A stretch of DNA of 7,268 bases from Dehalococcoidia bacterium. GTDB taxonomy: Bacteria > Chloroflexota > Dehalococcoidia > GIF9 > AB-539-J10. How positions within the stretch are numbered: position 1 is the first letter of the stretch; each line of letters starts with the position of its first letter. Under the pieces are notes generated by a model. That model had not been told where the DNA came from. It searched no databases and saw nothing but the letters and a program-made list of their open reading frames with translations. The translations under genes were made by a program, and so were the position numbers. The stretch covers positions 1 to 7,268 of the forward strand of contig JAGMBH010000047.1 of assembly GCA_023129815.1 (NCBI GenBank). Reading direction: 5' to 3'. Shown here piece by piece: positions 1-5,789 of the stretch.

Positions 1-238
1 TTAGCTTTTTAAGGTCTTTCTCTACCAACTCGGGCAAGTTATTGTAAAGCAGAGTATCTTCTGAGTAGTTAGCATAAATAGCTTCTCTGGCATAGCAATA
101 AATACAATTATGAAGGCATTGGTTTGGTCCTGGCGGTGTGACATTAATAATCCAGCAATGGAAGCATTTTCGCTGCGTGCTGGTGTAGGGGAAATCATGA
201 AAGGTTGAGCCTTTCTTAGCGATTAACTTTATTGCCAT
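1..238 (-). CDS. Radical SAM protein, SplB-like (N-terminal part, cut by window edge)
   Basis: The reading frame starts at ATG 238-236 and is still open at the left edge, giving 79 residues. An in-frame TAA lies six bases upstream of the ATG, so this is the only possible ATG start; the ribosome site is weak (AAAAGG very close to the start). Residues 41-51 read CLHNCIYCYAR: the CX3CX2C cluster motif followed by YAR, the hallmark of the COG1533 group related to spore photoproduct lyase. Such proteins bind a [4Fe-4S] cluster and cleave S-adenosylmethionine to a radical. A second cysteine pair at C25 and C28 (CFHC) lies just before it and could be an extra metal or cluster ligand. The substrate cannot be read from this fragment; many relatives are annotated loosely as DNA repair photolyases without proof. 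It is transcribed away from the rest of the window and seems unrelated to its neighbours. Family call is fairly sure, function is not. Confidence 0.82.
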   Translation of the reverse strand, partial: MAIKLIAKKGSTFHDFPYTSTQRKCFHCWIINVTPPGPNQCLHNCIYCYAREAIYANYSEDTLLYNNLPELVEKDLKKL

Positions 239-255
239 TGCCTTTTATTTTACCA

Positions 256-344
256 CTGGCTTAATTTTGGTGAACTTTTTGAGGCAAAACTTAGTAATGC
301 GACTTATTTGATTTTCCTAAAAATGGCTTGGTCGGTGAACTTTT
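256..344. repeat. Imperfect direct repeat around GGTGAACTTTT
   Basis: GGTGAACTTTT occurs at 269-279 and again at 334-344. The similarity extends leftwards: TGGCTT precedes both copies (from about 257 and 324), with a two-base length difference in the middle. The copies are about 65 bases apart and lie upstream of the leftward radical SAM gene and of the rightward promoter at 386-394, so they could be a binding site for a shared regulator or simply a chance or decayed duplication. Confidence 0.4.
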
Positions 345-385
345 CCCTTCGATTTTCGTTATAAATATTAGGTAAAGGAAGTTAG

Positions 386-394
386 TGGTATAAT
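386..394 (+). promoter_or_regulatory. Extended -10 promoter for the small membrane ORF
   Basis: TGGTATAAT at 386-394 is a perfect TGn-TATAAT extended -10 element. The matching -35 position (around 366-371) is poor, which extended -10 promoters tolerate. The predicted start point near 401 gives a leader of about 50 bases before the ATG at 450. Confidence 0.45.
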
Positions 395-449
395 ACTACA
401 AAGTGGCTGTTATCTGGTATATCAGCTCTGCATAGAGAGGATTTTAGAA

Positions 450-539
450 ATGAATATGAAGTTATTGATTGGCTTACTGGCTTTAGGCGTGACATTATTG
501 GTTGTAGGCCTGATATTAATGTTATTTCACCTGGTTTAG
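450..539 (+). CDS. Putative 29-residue single-helix membrane peptide
   Basis: ATG 450-452 to TAG 537-539 encodes 29 residues, beginning MNMKLLIGLL and ending MLFHLV. After one lysine, nearly everything from residue 5 on is hydrophobic (L, I, G, A, V, M), matching one transmembrane helix of about 24 residues. A good ribosome site, AGAGAGG at 434-440, sits nine bases upstream, and an extended -10 promoter lies about 50 bases upstream. That combination of promoter, ribosome site and clean helix is why I list it despite its size. No family is recognised. It could modulate a membrane partner, be a short toxin-like hydrophobic peptide, or be spurious; no antisense RNA candidate is obvious. The next gene starts 197 bases downstream, so co-transcription is uncertain. 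Confidence 0.45.
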   Translation: MNMKLLIGLLALGVTLLVVGLILMLFHLV

Positions 540-736
540 TTAAGACAAATTTATTAGGGCACCCAGCACGTTCACATTGTGCTTTCTCCACCTGTTTTTT
601 CTCGGGTAGTCTTAATCCTTTTAGCCCGTTTCAGTTATCCTTGACTGGGGTGAATTACATTATTTCCTTCAGCAAAGGCTATGGTGGAGCTAAACTTTTT
701 ACTGCTTGTTTCGTTTCTAATATTGAGGGTTAAATT

Positions 737-1018
737 ATGAACATTTTGCGGATGCTAAAAACCTTGATAACTGCTAAAGGCCTGGAGGTGCTTCTCCTGG
801 GCAAAGAGGTTACTATGCCTGATGGTGTTAGTCTGGGAGTGGTCGCTAGAATCAAGAAAGAATTGCCTCAGGATAAAATATGGATGGTAGTTGATAATCA
901 AGGTCAGGAGAGCATAATACCTATCGAACAGATTATAAGCGTGGCTAATAAAGTGGTTCTCTTTGATGATTTGTCAGCTAGCTTAGCGGCGGATGGAGAT
1001 TCAAGGTGTTTTTGCTAA
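737..1018 (+). CDS. Small PRC-barrel domain protein
   Basis: The product has 93 residues. The ATG at 737 is preceded by GAGGG (725-729) at seven bases. Residues 22-77 have the shape of a PRC-barrel: a GKEV strand, a MPDG turn, a GVVARIKK strand, then WMVVDN, IIPIEQII and NKVVLFDDL. This small beta-barrel fold is shared with RimM and the photosynthetic reaction centre H subunit and usually mediates binding rather than catalysis. The first 20 residues form a basic and hydrophobic helix-like segment (LRMLKTLITAKGLEVLLL), too short and interrupted to be called a signal peptide. The tail is polar and ends in CFC, which might bind a metal. It lies 34 bases ahead of the DUF3160 lipoprotein gene on the same strand, suggesting an operon. 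The fold assignment is fairly good, but the partner and role are unknown. Confidence 0.72.
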   Translation: MNILRMLKTLITAKGLEVLLLGKEVTMPDGVSLGVVARIKKELPQDKIWMVVDNQGQESIIPIEQIISVANKVVLFDDLSASLAADGDSRCFC

Positions 1019-1041
1019 GTAAAAAGGAGGAATCATATAAT
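1012..1041 (+). promoter_or_regulatory. Possible promoter before the DUF3160 gene
   Basis: A perfect TATAAT at 1036-1041 has TTGCTA (1012-1017, four of six matches) 18 bases upstream. The predicted start point (about 1048) would fall inside the ribosome site of the DUF3160 gene and give an almost leaderless message, so the site may be fortuitous. A strong AAAGGAGG at 1023-1030 in the same gap has no start codon at a usable distance. Confidence 0.28.
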
Positions 1042-1052
1042 AGAGGAGAAAG

Positions 1053-3416
1053 GTGAAAACTGTGAAAGTTCTTATTTCTATTCTTTTAATTGCTATCTTT
1101 CTCGCCAGTGGCTGTGCAACTGGTCAGCCACCGATATCTTCTGAGTTTGCTATACCTTCAGTGGCTGGAGGCGAAGTGTCAAATCCCAAGCTTGCTATGG
1201 CAATTTGTTACGAATCTGAAGGGATCTCTATATCTCCTGATGCTCCTTACTACTCACTGCCCCTAGGTCTAGGGGAGGTAACAAACTTTGCAGAGGTAAG
1301 CTCAAGGTTCGGGCTGAATAAAAATCAGGAGCGGCTTCTGGAGAAAAATGGTTTTGTGATTATTCCCTGGCATGGAGATGATATTGTCCAACCTTATAAG
1401 ATGTTGAAGGAGCAAAGCGTCCCTATCTTTGTTACCTCGGATACTTTGCTTCATCTATATCATATCCAGTTCAATGAGATACTGAAGCGTCTTGAGGAAG
1501 AAGAGTTTTTTGATGAACTGATTGATATGAGCCAGGCGATGCTGGAGAGGGCGATGCGGGATTATAAATCCTTCACTAACTCTGACTTGAAGGAAGCTGC
1601 CAGGAGAAATGTGGCTTATTTTGCTGTGGCTTTAAAGCTTTTGCAGACGCCAACTGAAGGCTATAACGAAGAGAAAATCAAGCAGGAAATCGAGCAATGG
1701 AATCAAGAGCATCCCTGGGATGAGAGAGAATTTAAGCCATTGAAGAAGGTTGACCTTTCCATTCCGTCTTACGTGGTGGGTGAAGTTAACATGGAGATAA
1801 AAAACATTGAAGCGCATGAGGGCTTCAAGCCAAGCGCTATCTTCAACTCCCCTGATTCCCAAAATCCCTATAGGGAAGACTACTCCCAGTATGTTCCCAG
1901 GGGACATTACACCCGGAGCGAGGCGCTGAGAAGATATTTCAAGGCGGCGATGTGGTATGGCAGGATGGCCTTTCTTCTCAAGGGAGGTCCCGGCGCTTTG
2001 GTCAGTGAGAAAGATGCTACCATAGCTACAATTCAAGCATCTTTGATTTCGGCAGAATTGCCCAATGTAAAAGTCAACGATGCCACTTGCTGGGAAATAT
2101 GGAATCGGATTTATTCGGTTACCTCATTCTTTGTCGGCACTGCTGATGACCTGACACCTTATGAGTATCTGGAGGCTATGGAGAAGGTTTTGGGCACTGA
2201 GTTCGACGTTAGCCAGCTTGCTGGTGAGGTGGCGTTGCTTAATTTGAAGGCTGAGCTAGCTCAGATGAGGAATCCTGAGATTTATGGCGGCTCCGGCGTT
2301 TGTCTTATCGCTCCGCCAGTGACTAAAGAGAAGCTCTATGAATGTCTGGCTGACACAAAAGGGATGAGGTTTATGGGACAGAGATTTGTGCCTGACTCAT
2401 ATATGTTTCAAAATCTGGTTTTTCCCGCTGTAGGTATGTATGTCGGCCAAAATGAGCCATTTACCCTGAAGATAACTATACTCGGTCTTCAGAGATGTTT
2501 TCCCAGAGGATTGGATGTCATGGCAGTCCTGGGCTCAGAGCGGGCTTATGACATATTGAAGGCTGAGGGAGATACTGAATATCAGGGTGAAGACACCAGC
2601 TATGATAAGCAATTAGATAGGCTTAGAGAAGAGTTTGATGCTGTAAGCGAGGAGGATTGGAATCGCAATCTTTACTGGAGCTGGCTCTACGCCTTAAGGT
2701 CTTTGCTTGGGGACTTTGGTGAAGGTTATCCCACTTTTATGCAGACTGAGGCTTGGCAGGATAAGGAACTACAAACTGCTTTAGCGTCTTGGACCGAGCT
2801 TCGCCATGACACAATCTTGTATGCCAAGCAGAGCTACACTCCAGCGGCAACAGCAATGCCGCCTCAGCCACAGCCAGTGGTAGGCTATGTTGAGCCTGTC
2901 CCTGAGTTTTACTCCCGCATGCTAGCGCTTACAAAAATGACCAGGGTGGGATTGATTAAGCTTGATGCCTTGAGCAGTGAGGAGAAGTCAAGACTGGAGA
3001 GCCTGGAAAGCATCTTGGGAAGATTAATCCAAATTTCCAAGGACGAGTTGGAAGGTAGGGAGCTAAGTGAAAGCGATTATGAGTTCATCAGGAATTTTGG
3101 CCAGGCGCTTAATTCCATAGTCGTTGGCATCGAGGCTAAGGGCAAGGAGACCACTCTTGTGGCTGATGTCTATACTGATGCCAATCCCCCGATGGAGGTT
3201 TTAGAGGAAGGGGTAGGCTATGTTGACCTTGCCTTGGTGGCTTACAAGGTTCCTGATGGCAGAATTATCATTGGCGCTGGTCCTACTCTCAGTTACTACG
3301 AATTTAGGTGGCCTATGGAGCAAGGGAGATTAACTGATGAGCAGTGGAAAGAGATGCTGGAGCAAGGTCAGCAACCCCCAAGGCCAGATTGGGTAGATAG
3401 CTTCTATGCCGAATAG
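1053..3416 (+). CDS. DUF3160 family lipoprotein
   Basis: The product has 787 residues and is predicted to be exported and lipid-anchored. It starts with a short basic end, a hydrophobic stretch (residues 6-18) and a lipobox ASGC with the acylated cysteine at position 21, followed by a polar linker. The mature part matches DUF3160: IPWHGDD near 104-110, PIFVTSDTLLHLYH at 124-137, a long helical middle, a proline-rich MPPQPQPVVGYVEPVPEFY stretch, ADVYTDANPP after about residue 703, and near the C-terminus SYYEFRWP with RLTDEQWKEML and PPRPDW. Length is normal and no frameshift is seen. The family has no established function; it occurs as large secreted or surface proteins in several bacterial phyla. 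An in-frame TAG at 1041-1043 limits the start to 1044 or later. GTG 1053 has GAGGAG (1043-1048) only four bases away; GTG 1062, three codons on, has AAAGG at eight bases and is equally credible. Probably co-transcribed with the PRC-barrel gene. Confidence 0.88.
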   Translation: MKTVKVLISILLIAIFLASGCATGQPPISSEFAIPSVAGGEVSNPKLAMAICYESEGISISPDAPYYSLPLGLGEVTNFAEVSSRFGLNKNQERLLEKNGFVIIPWHGDDIVQPYKMLKEQSVPIFVTSDTLLHLYHIQFNEILKRLEEEEFFDELIDMSQAMLERAMRDYKSFTNSDLKEAARRNVAYFAVALKLLQTPTEGYNEEKIKQEIEQWNQEHPWDEREFKPLKKVDLSIPSYVVGEVNMEIKNIEAHEGFKPSAIFNSPDSQNPYREDYSQYVPRGHYTRSEALRRYFKAAMWYGRMAFLLKGGPGALVSEKDATIATIQASLISAELPNVKVNDATCWEIWNRIYSVTSFFVGTADDLTPYEYLEAMEKVLGTEFDVSQLAGEVALLNLKAELAQMRNPEIYGGSGVCLIAPPVTKEKLYECLADTKGMRFMGQRFVPDSYMFQNLVFPAVGMYVGQNEPFTLKITILGLQRCFPRGLDVMAVLGSERAYDILKAEGDTEYQGEDTSYDKQLDRLREEFDAVSEEDWNRNLYWSWLYALRSLLGDFGEGYPTFMQTEAWQDKELQTALASWTELRHDTILYAKQSYTPAATAMPPQPQPVVGYVEPVPEFYSRMLALTKMTRVGLIKLDALSSEEKSRLESLESILGRLIQISKDELEGRELSESDYEFIRNFGQALNSIVVGIEAKGKETTLVADVYTDANPPMEVLEEGVGYVDLALVAYKVPDGRIIIGAGPTLSYYEFRWPMEQGRLTDEQWKEMLEQGQQPPRPDWVDSFYAE

Positions 3417-3418
3417 GC

Positions 3419-3440
3419 AGTGAGACAAGGCTCACTTTAC
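3419..3440 (+). terminator. Weak hairpin just after the DUF3160 stop
   Basis: AGTGAG (3419-3424) pairs with CTCACT (3431-3436) around a six-base loop, two bases after the stop codon, followed by TT, ACCC and TTTT. The stem is only six base pairs and the T-run is interrupted, so termination may rely on the stronger hairpin at 3451-3473 as well. Confidence 0.4.
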
Positions 3441-3450
3441 CCTTTTATAG

Positions 3451-3473
3451 CCCTCTCCCTTGATGGGAGAGGG
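3451..3473. repeat. Perfect 9-bp hairpin CCCTCTCCC/GGGAGAGGG
   Basis: CCCTCTCCC (3451-3459), loop TTGAT, GGGAGAGGG (3465-3473). The stem is perfect and GC-rich but has no T-run on either side. This sequence resembles dispersed intergenic palindromes seen in many bacterial genomes. It lies between the convergent DUF3160 gene and the minus-strand remnant ORF, so it could also block read-through in either direction. Confidence 0.6.
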
Positions 3474-3483
3474 ACTGTAGTGT

Positions 3484-3498
3484 CGGGGTTTATCCCCG
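3484..3498. repeat. Second GC-rich hairpin CGGGG/CCCCG
   Basis: CGGGG (3484-3488), loop TTTAT, CCCCG (3494-3498), eleven bases after the previous palindrome. Together they look like one compound intergenic repeat. It ends three bases before the stop codon of the remnant ORF on the minus strand. Confidence 0.5.
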
Positions 3499-3500
3499 CC

Positions 3501-3638
3501 TTATTCCCACAACGGCATGAAAAACTGCCCGAAGTGTCCACCATCTATCTGAACTAGATCATACCATTCCCTGAAGGCAATATCATTACCAGCAAATTCC
3601 CCGCTCTGAATGACAGGTGGGACTTGTTCAGTTATAAT
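3501..3638 (-). pseudogene. 5'-truncated ORF remnant, family unknown
   Basis: The minus strand reads 45 codons from 3638 to a TAA at 3503-3501. The translation looks like real protein: it contains PPVIQSGEFAGNDIAF and EWYDLVQIDGGHFGQ and ends FFMPLWE, with mixed charged, aromatic and glycine residues and no low complexity. An in-frame TAG (3641-3639) precedes it, and there is no ATG or GTG, nor a ribosome site, before Met41. It therefore looks like the C-terminal end of a gene whose front was lost. The hisA promoter (3610-3638) now lies inside it. I do not recognise the family. The alternative is a chance open frame. Confidence 0.35.
3610..3638 (+). promoter_or_regulatory. hisA promoter
   Basis: The -35 box ATGACA (3610-3615, five of six matches) and a perfect -10 TATAAT (3633-3638) are separated by exactly 17 bases. 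The predicted start point is near 3645, giving a leader of about 48 bases. No histidine codon run, T-box or attenuator-like hairpin is visible in that leader. Confidence 0.65.
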
Positions 3639-3692
3639 CTAATGCGGCAACTCTGATATTTGTCTTGGCACACTGCTAGGCGAAGGTTACCA

Positions 3693-4421
3693 ATGGAGAT
3701 AATACCAGCTATTGATATTAGAGATGGCAAATGCGTGAGGCTGTATCAGGGTGATTACAGCCAACAAACTGTCTTTGATGAGAATCCAGCGGCAGTGGCT
3801 TTGAGGTGGAAGTCCCAAGGAGCATGGTGGCTTCATGTGGTTGACCTGGATGGAGCAGCTAAGGGTGAGCTGCAAAACATGATGGTGGTTGAAGAGATAA
3901 TAAGGACAAGTGATTTGTTGGTAGAATTAGGGGGCGGTATTAGGGGGGAGGATGTAGTGGGGGAAGTACTGCACAAGGGGGTAAGGCGTATAATCTTAGG
4001 TACCTCGGCTATAGAGAAACCAGAATTGGTGGGAAAGCTGTGCCAGCGATTTGGCGAAGCTATAATAGTTGGTCTCGATGCTCGAGATGGCAGGATAGCT
4101 ATCCATGGCTGGCAAAAGGATACAGTTATTGATGTTTTACAGTTAGGTCGGGAAATGGTGGACCTTGGAGTGAGACGCTTTATTTATACTGATATAAAAA
4201 GAGATGGCACTCTCACGGAACCTAATTTTGATATGGTAGGCAGGTTAATTGCTGAGGTAGATGTACCTATCATTGCTTCCGGAGGTATTTGCAAGCTGGA
4301 GCACTTGCAGAGGCTTAAAGAACTGGGGGCAGAAGGAGCTATTATAGGCAAAGCTCTTTATACCGGGGATATTGATTTACAGGAGGCAATAGCCTCCGTA
4401 CGTCATTGCGAGGAGCTATAG
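3693..4421 (+). CDS. hisA: Phosphoribosylformimino-5-aminoimidazole carboxamide ribotide isomerase (HisA)
   Basis: HisA is a cytoplasmic TIM-barrel isomerase that opens the ribose of ProFAR to give PRFAR, the substrate of HisF/HisH, in histidine synthesis. The 242-residue product begins MEIIPAIDIRDGKCVRL. The two catalytic aspartates are visible, Asp8 and Asp129 (VGLDARDG). Phosphate-binding elements are GGGIR (80-84), SGGI (196-199) and GKALY (219-223). I chose ATG 3693 because the family starts right at this MEIIPAID block and GAAGG (3682-3686) lies six bases upstream; a TTG at 3660 would add eleven residues outside the family and no ribosome site. The last six codons (RHCEEL) and the stop come from the repeat element beginning at 4402, so the natural C-terminus has been replaced, apparently without harm since the barrel is complete. 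hisI follows 128 bases downstream; hisF and hisH are not in the window. Confidence 0.95.
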   Translation: MEIIPAIDIRDGKCVRLYQGDYSQQTVFDENPAAVALRWKSQGAWWLHVVDLDGAAKGELQNMMVVEEIIRTSDLLVELGGGIRGEDVVGEVLHKGVRRIILGTSAIEKPELVGKLCQRFGEAIIVGLDARDGRIAIHGWQKDTVIDVLQLGREMVDLGVRRFIYTDIKRDGTLTEPNFDMVGRLIAEVDVPIIASGGICKLEHLQRLKELGAEGAIIGKALYTGDIDLQEAIASVRHCEEL

Positions 4422-4526
4422 CGACGAAGCAATCTCTAAGGGATTGCCACGCTGGAGCTTGCCCTGAGCACCACGAGATTCCTCGCTTCTCTCGGAATGA
4501 CACAAGGCGAAGGGGCTCGCAATGAC
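4402..4526. mobile_element. 125-bp MITE-like inverted-repeat element, copy 1
   Basis: The ends are perfect 11-bp inverted repeats: GTCATTGCGAG (4402-4412) and CTCGCAATGAC (4516-4526). Inside are GACGAAGCAATCTC near the left end, a GCAATC/GATTGC hairpin (4429-4434 with 4442-4447), GAGATTCCTCGCT and GGAATGAC. There is no coding capacity. Blocks shared with the element at 6741-6865 are the left end, GAAGCAATCTC, GAGATTC and terminal AATGAC; total length is identical. No clear target duplication is seen. It lies within the hisA-hisI transcript and would fold there. Confidence 0.7.
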
Positions 4527-4549
4527 AGAAAGAGGAGGTAGAAGACAGG

Positions 4550-4888
4550 ATGTTAAAGTTTGATGATGAAGGTTTGATTCCAGCCATTATTCAGGATGCC
4601 AAAAGTGGTGAAGTTCTTATGCTGGGCTATATGAATAAGGAGTCGCTAAAGCTAACATTGTCCAGTGGAGATGTCTGGTTTTATAGCCGCAGTCGACAGG
4701 AATTGTGGCACAAGGGGGAAACTTCGGGCAACTTCCTCAGGATGAAGTCCATTATTAAAGATTGCGATAGTGATGCGATTCTTATCAAAGCTGAGCCTAC
4801 GGGACCGGTGTGTCATACAGGCGATCGGACTTGTTTTCTCCAGAATAATAAGGATTACAGATTTTTAGAAACTGAAGACTTAGCCTAG
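4550..4888 (+). CDS. hisI: Phosphoribosyl-AMP cyclohydrolase (HisI, monofunctional)
   Basis: This cytoplasmic enzyme hydrolyses the purine ring of phosphoribosyl-AMP to give ProFAR, the substrate of HisA. The 112-residue product has the usual parts: IPAIIQDAKSGEVLMLGYMN (11-30), FYSRSRQELWHKGETSGN (44-61) and the metal site DCDSDAILIK (71-80) with Asp71, Asp73 and Asp75, then CHTGDRTCF. Cys72, Cys88 and Cys95 are the expected zinc ligands. It has no fused HisE (pyrophosphohydrolase) domain, so that step must be encoded elsewhere. The ATG at 4550 follows GAGGAGG (4532-4538) at eleven bases, and the ribosome site lies just outside the repeat element. With hisA it forms a probable two-gene transcript. 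The stop codon overlaps that of the convergent DUF1385 gene in the palindrome CTAG (4885-4888). Confidence 0.95.
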   Translation: MLKFDDEGLIPAIIQDAKSGEVLMLGYMNKESLKLTLSSGDVWFYSRSRQELWHKGETSGNFLRMKSIIKDCDSDAILIKAEPTGPVCHTGDRTCFLQNNKDYRFLETEDLA

Positions 4889-5766
4889 TTTTCTTTCCCT
4901 TCAGAGTTGTCAGCCTCGATAACTTCATTTAATGCTGATATAGCCGCTTCCAGTTGGCTATCGTCGGGTTCTCTGGTAGTCATAGCTTGCAGCATTAATC
5001 CTGGAGCTAGGAGAACCTGAGCCAGGATGTTTTTAGCGTGGCTTGCTCCGAATCTGGTAACTTCGTAGCCAAGGGCAGCAATAACTGGGAGAAGCATTAT
5101 GCGAGATAGGATGCTTAACCATAACGATGGGCGACCCAGCAAGGCAAAGACGAGGATAGCGATGATCAGGACAGCAAAGATGAAGCTAGTGCCACAGCGG
5201 GCATGGGCAGTAGAATAGCTTTTAATCGCTTCTAGTTCTAAAGGACATCCAGCCTCATAAGCGTTGACCACTTTATGTTCTGCTCCATGGTAGGCAAAAA
5301 CCCTCTTGATGTCAGGGAATAATCCTATTAGTTTAAGGTAAGCGATGAAAATGCCGATACGCAGCAGGCCCTCAATTAAGTTGCTGATTAAATCAGAGGC
5401 GATATAAATATCAAAATAGCGAGTGGCGAGGAGAGGGGTGATAAAAAAGAGGGCTACAGCGAAAGCCATGCTGGCAGCTACAATTCCCCACAAAGCCGCC
5501 GTGGGTATTTTTTCCTCTTCTGCTGAAGCGATTTGAGCTGACTGAAACAAGGCTTGGACGCCTAAAACTAGGGTTTCGATAAGAACAATGACTCCTCTTG
5601 CTAGAGGTATCTCCCTGAGGCGGCCTTTATATATGTTAGCCAGGGGTTGCTTTATCACCTCTAATTTTCCATCGGGGCGGCGCACGGATATGGCTAAATT
5701 CCTCTTACCCCGCATCATCACCCCCTCAATAACTGCCTGCCCACCATGATAAAAAGGTTTTGCCAT
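4885..5766 (-). CDS. DUF1385 / YqhQ-type membrane protein, predicted metal-dependent
   Basis: The 293-residue product belongs to DUF1385 (COG3872, YqhQ). The N-terminus carries the signature GGQAVIEGVMMRG (8-20). Hydrophobic segments lie at about 92-115, 127-150, 195-212, 215-236 and 247-263. Between the second and third are YHGAEHKVVNAYE (159-171) and THARCGTSF region residues His188, Arg190 and Cys191; the HGAEH block (160-164) fits HxxEH, and with His188 it suggests a metal site at the membrane face. No reaction is established for the family. ATG 5766 has GAGGT (5776-5772) five bases upstream. It follows rpmE on the same strand at 78 bases, as in many Gram-positive and Chloroflexota genomes, where prmC and prfA often come next; here the next genes are the convergent his genes instead. 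It may be read through from the ribosomal operon or from a local promoter in the gap. Confidence 0.9.
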   Translation of the reverse strand: MAKPFYHGGQAVIEGVMMRGKRNLAISVRRPDGKLEVIKQPLANIYKGRLREIPLARGVIVLIETLVLGVQALFQSAQIASAEEEKIPTAALWGIVAASMAFAVALFFITPLLATRYFDIYIASDLISNLIEGLLRIGIFIAYLKLIGLFPDIKRVFAYHGAEHKVVNAYEAGCPLELEAIKSYSTAHARCGTSFIFAVLIIAILVFALLGRPSLWLSILSRIMLLPVIAALGYEVTRFGASHAKNILAQVLLAPGLMLQAMTTREPDDSQLEAAISALNEVIEADNSEGKEN

Positions 5767-5789
5767 TAGTTACCTCGCTTAAATTAGCT

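Larger units (their letters stand above)
239..736. other. Gene-poor interval with one small ORF and regulatory sites
   Basis: No conventional-size gene is convincing here. The interval holds an imperfect direct repeat (256-279 and 323-344), an extended -10 promoter (386-394), a 29-codon membrane peptide (450-539) and a weak hairpin (AGCAC 565-569 with GTGCT 579-583) followed eleven bases later by six Ts (595-600). One plus-strand frame is open from 386 to 736 without any ATG, and a 69-codon minus-strand frame covers 382-591; neither has a ribosome site or recognisable composition. Confidence 0.6.

Noticed and set aside
382..591. 69-codon minus-strand ORF
   Set aside because: It has no ribosome site and no recognisable domain, and it overlaps the better supported small membrane ORF and its promoter on the other strand.
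641..666. TTGACT (641-646) as a -35 box for the PRC-barrel gene
   Set aside because: No -10-like hexamer at 16-18 bases; nearest candidates are spaced 9-14 bases.
386..736. Plus-strand frame open for about 117 codons, including a stretch reading DINVISPGLVKTNLLG that recalls the end of short-chain dehydrogenases
   Set aside because: It has no ATG or plausible start, no cofactor or catalytic motifs before it, and the remaining translation is unlike the family; the resemblance is short enough to be chance.
1632..2036. 134-codon minus-strand ORF inside the DUF3160 gene
   Set aside because: Shadow frame of a clearly coding plus-strand gene, with composition unlike a real protein.
3687..3875. 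62-codon minus-strand ORF in hisA
   Set aside because: Antisense shadow of the conserved HisA N-terminus.
4342..4587. 81-codon minus-strand ORF across the hisA end, the repeat and the hisI start
   Set aside because: Most of it is repeat-element sequence; a peptide with HCEPL- and FREKRGIS-type words is the usual spurious translation of such repeats.
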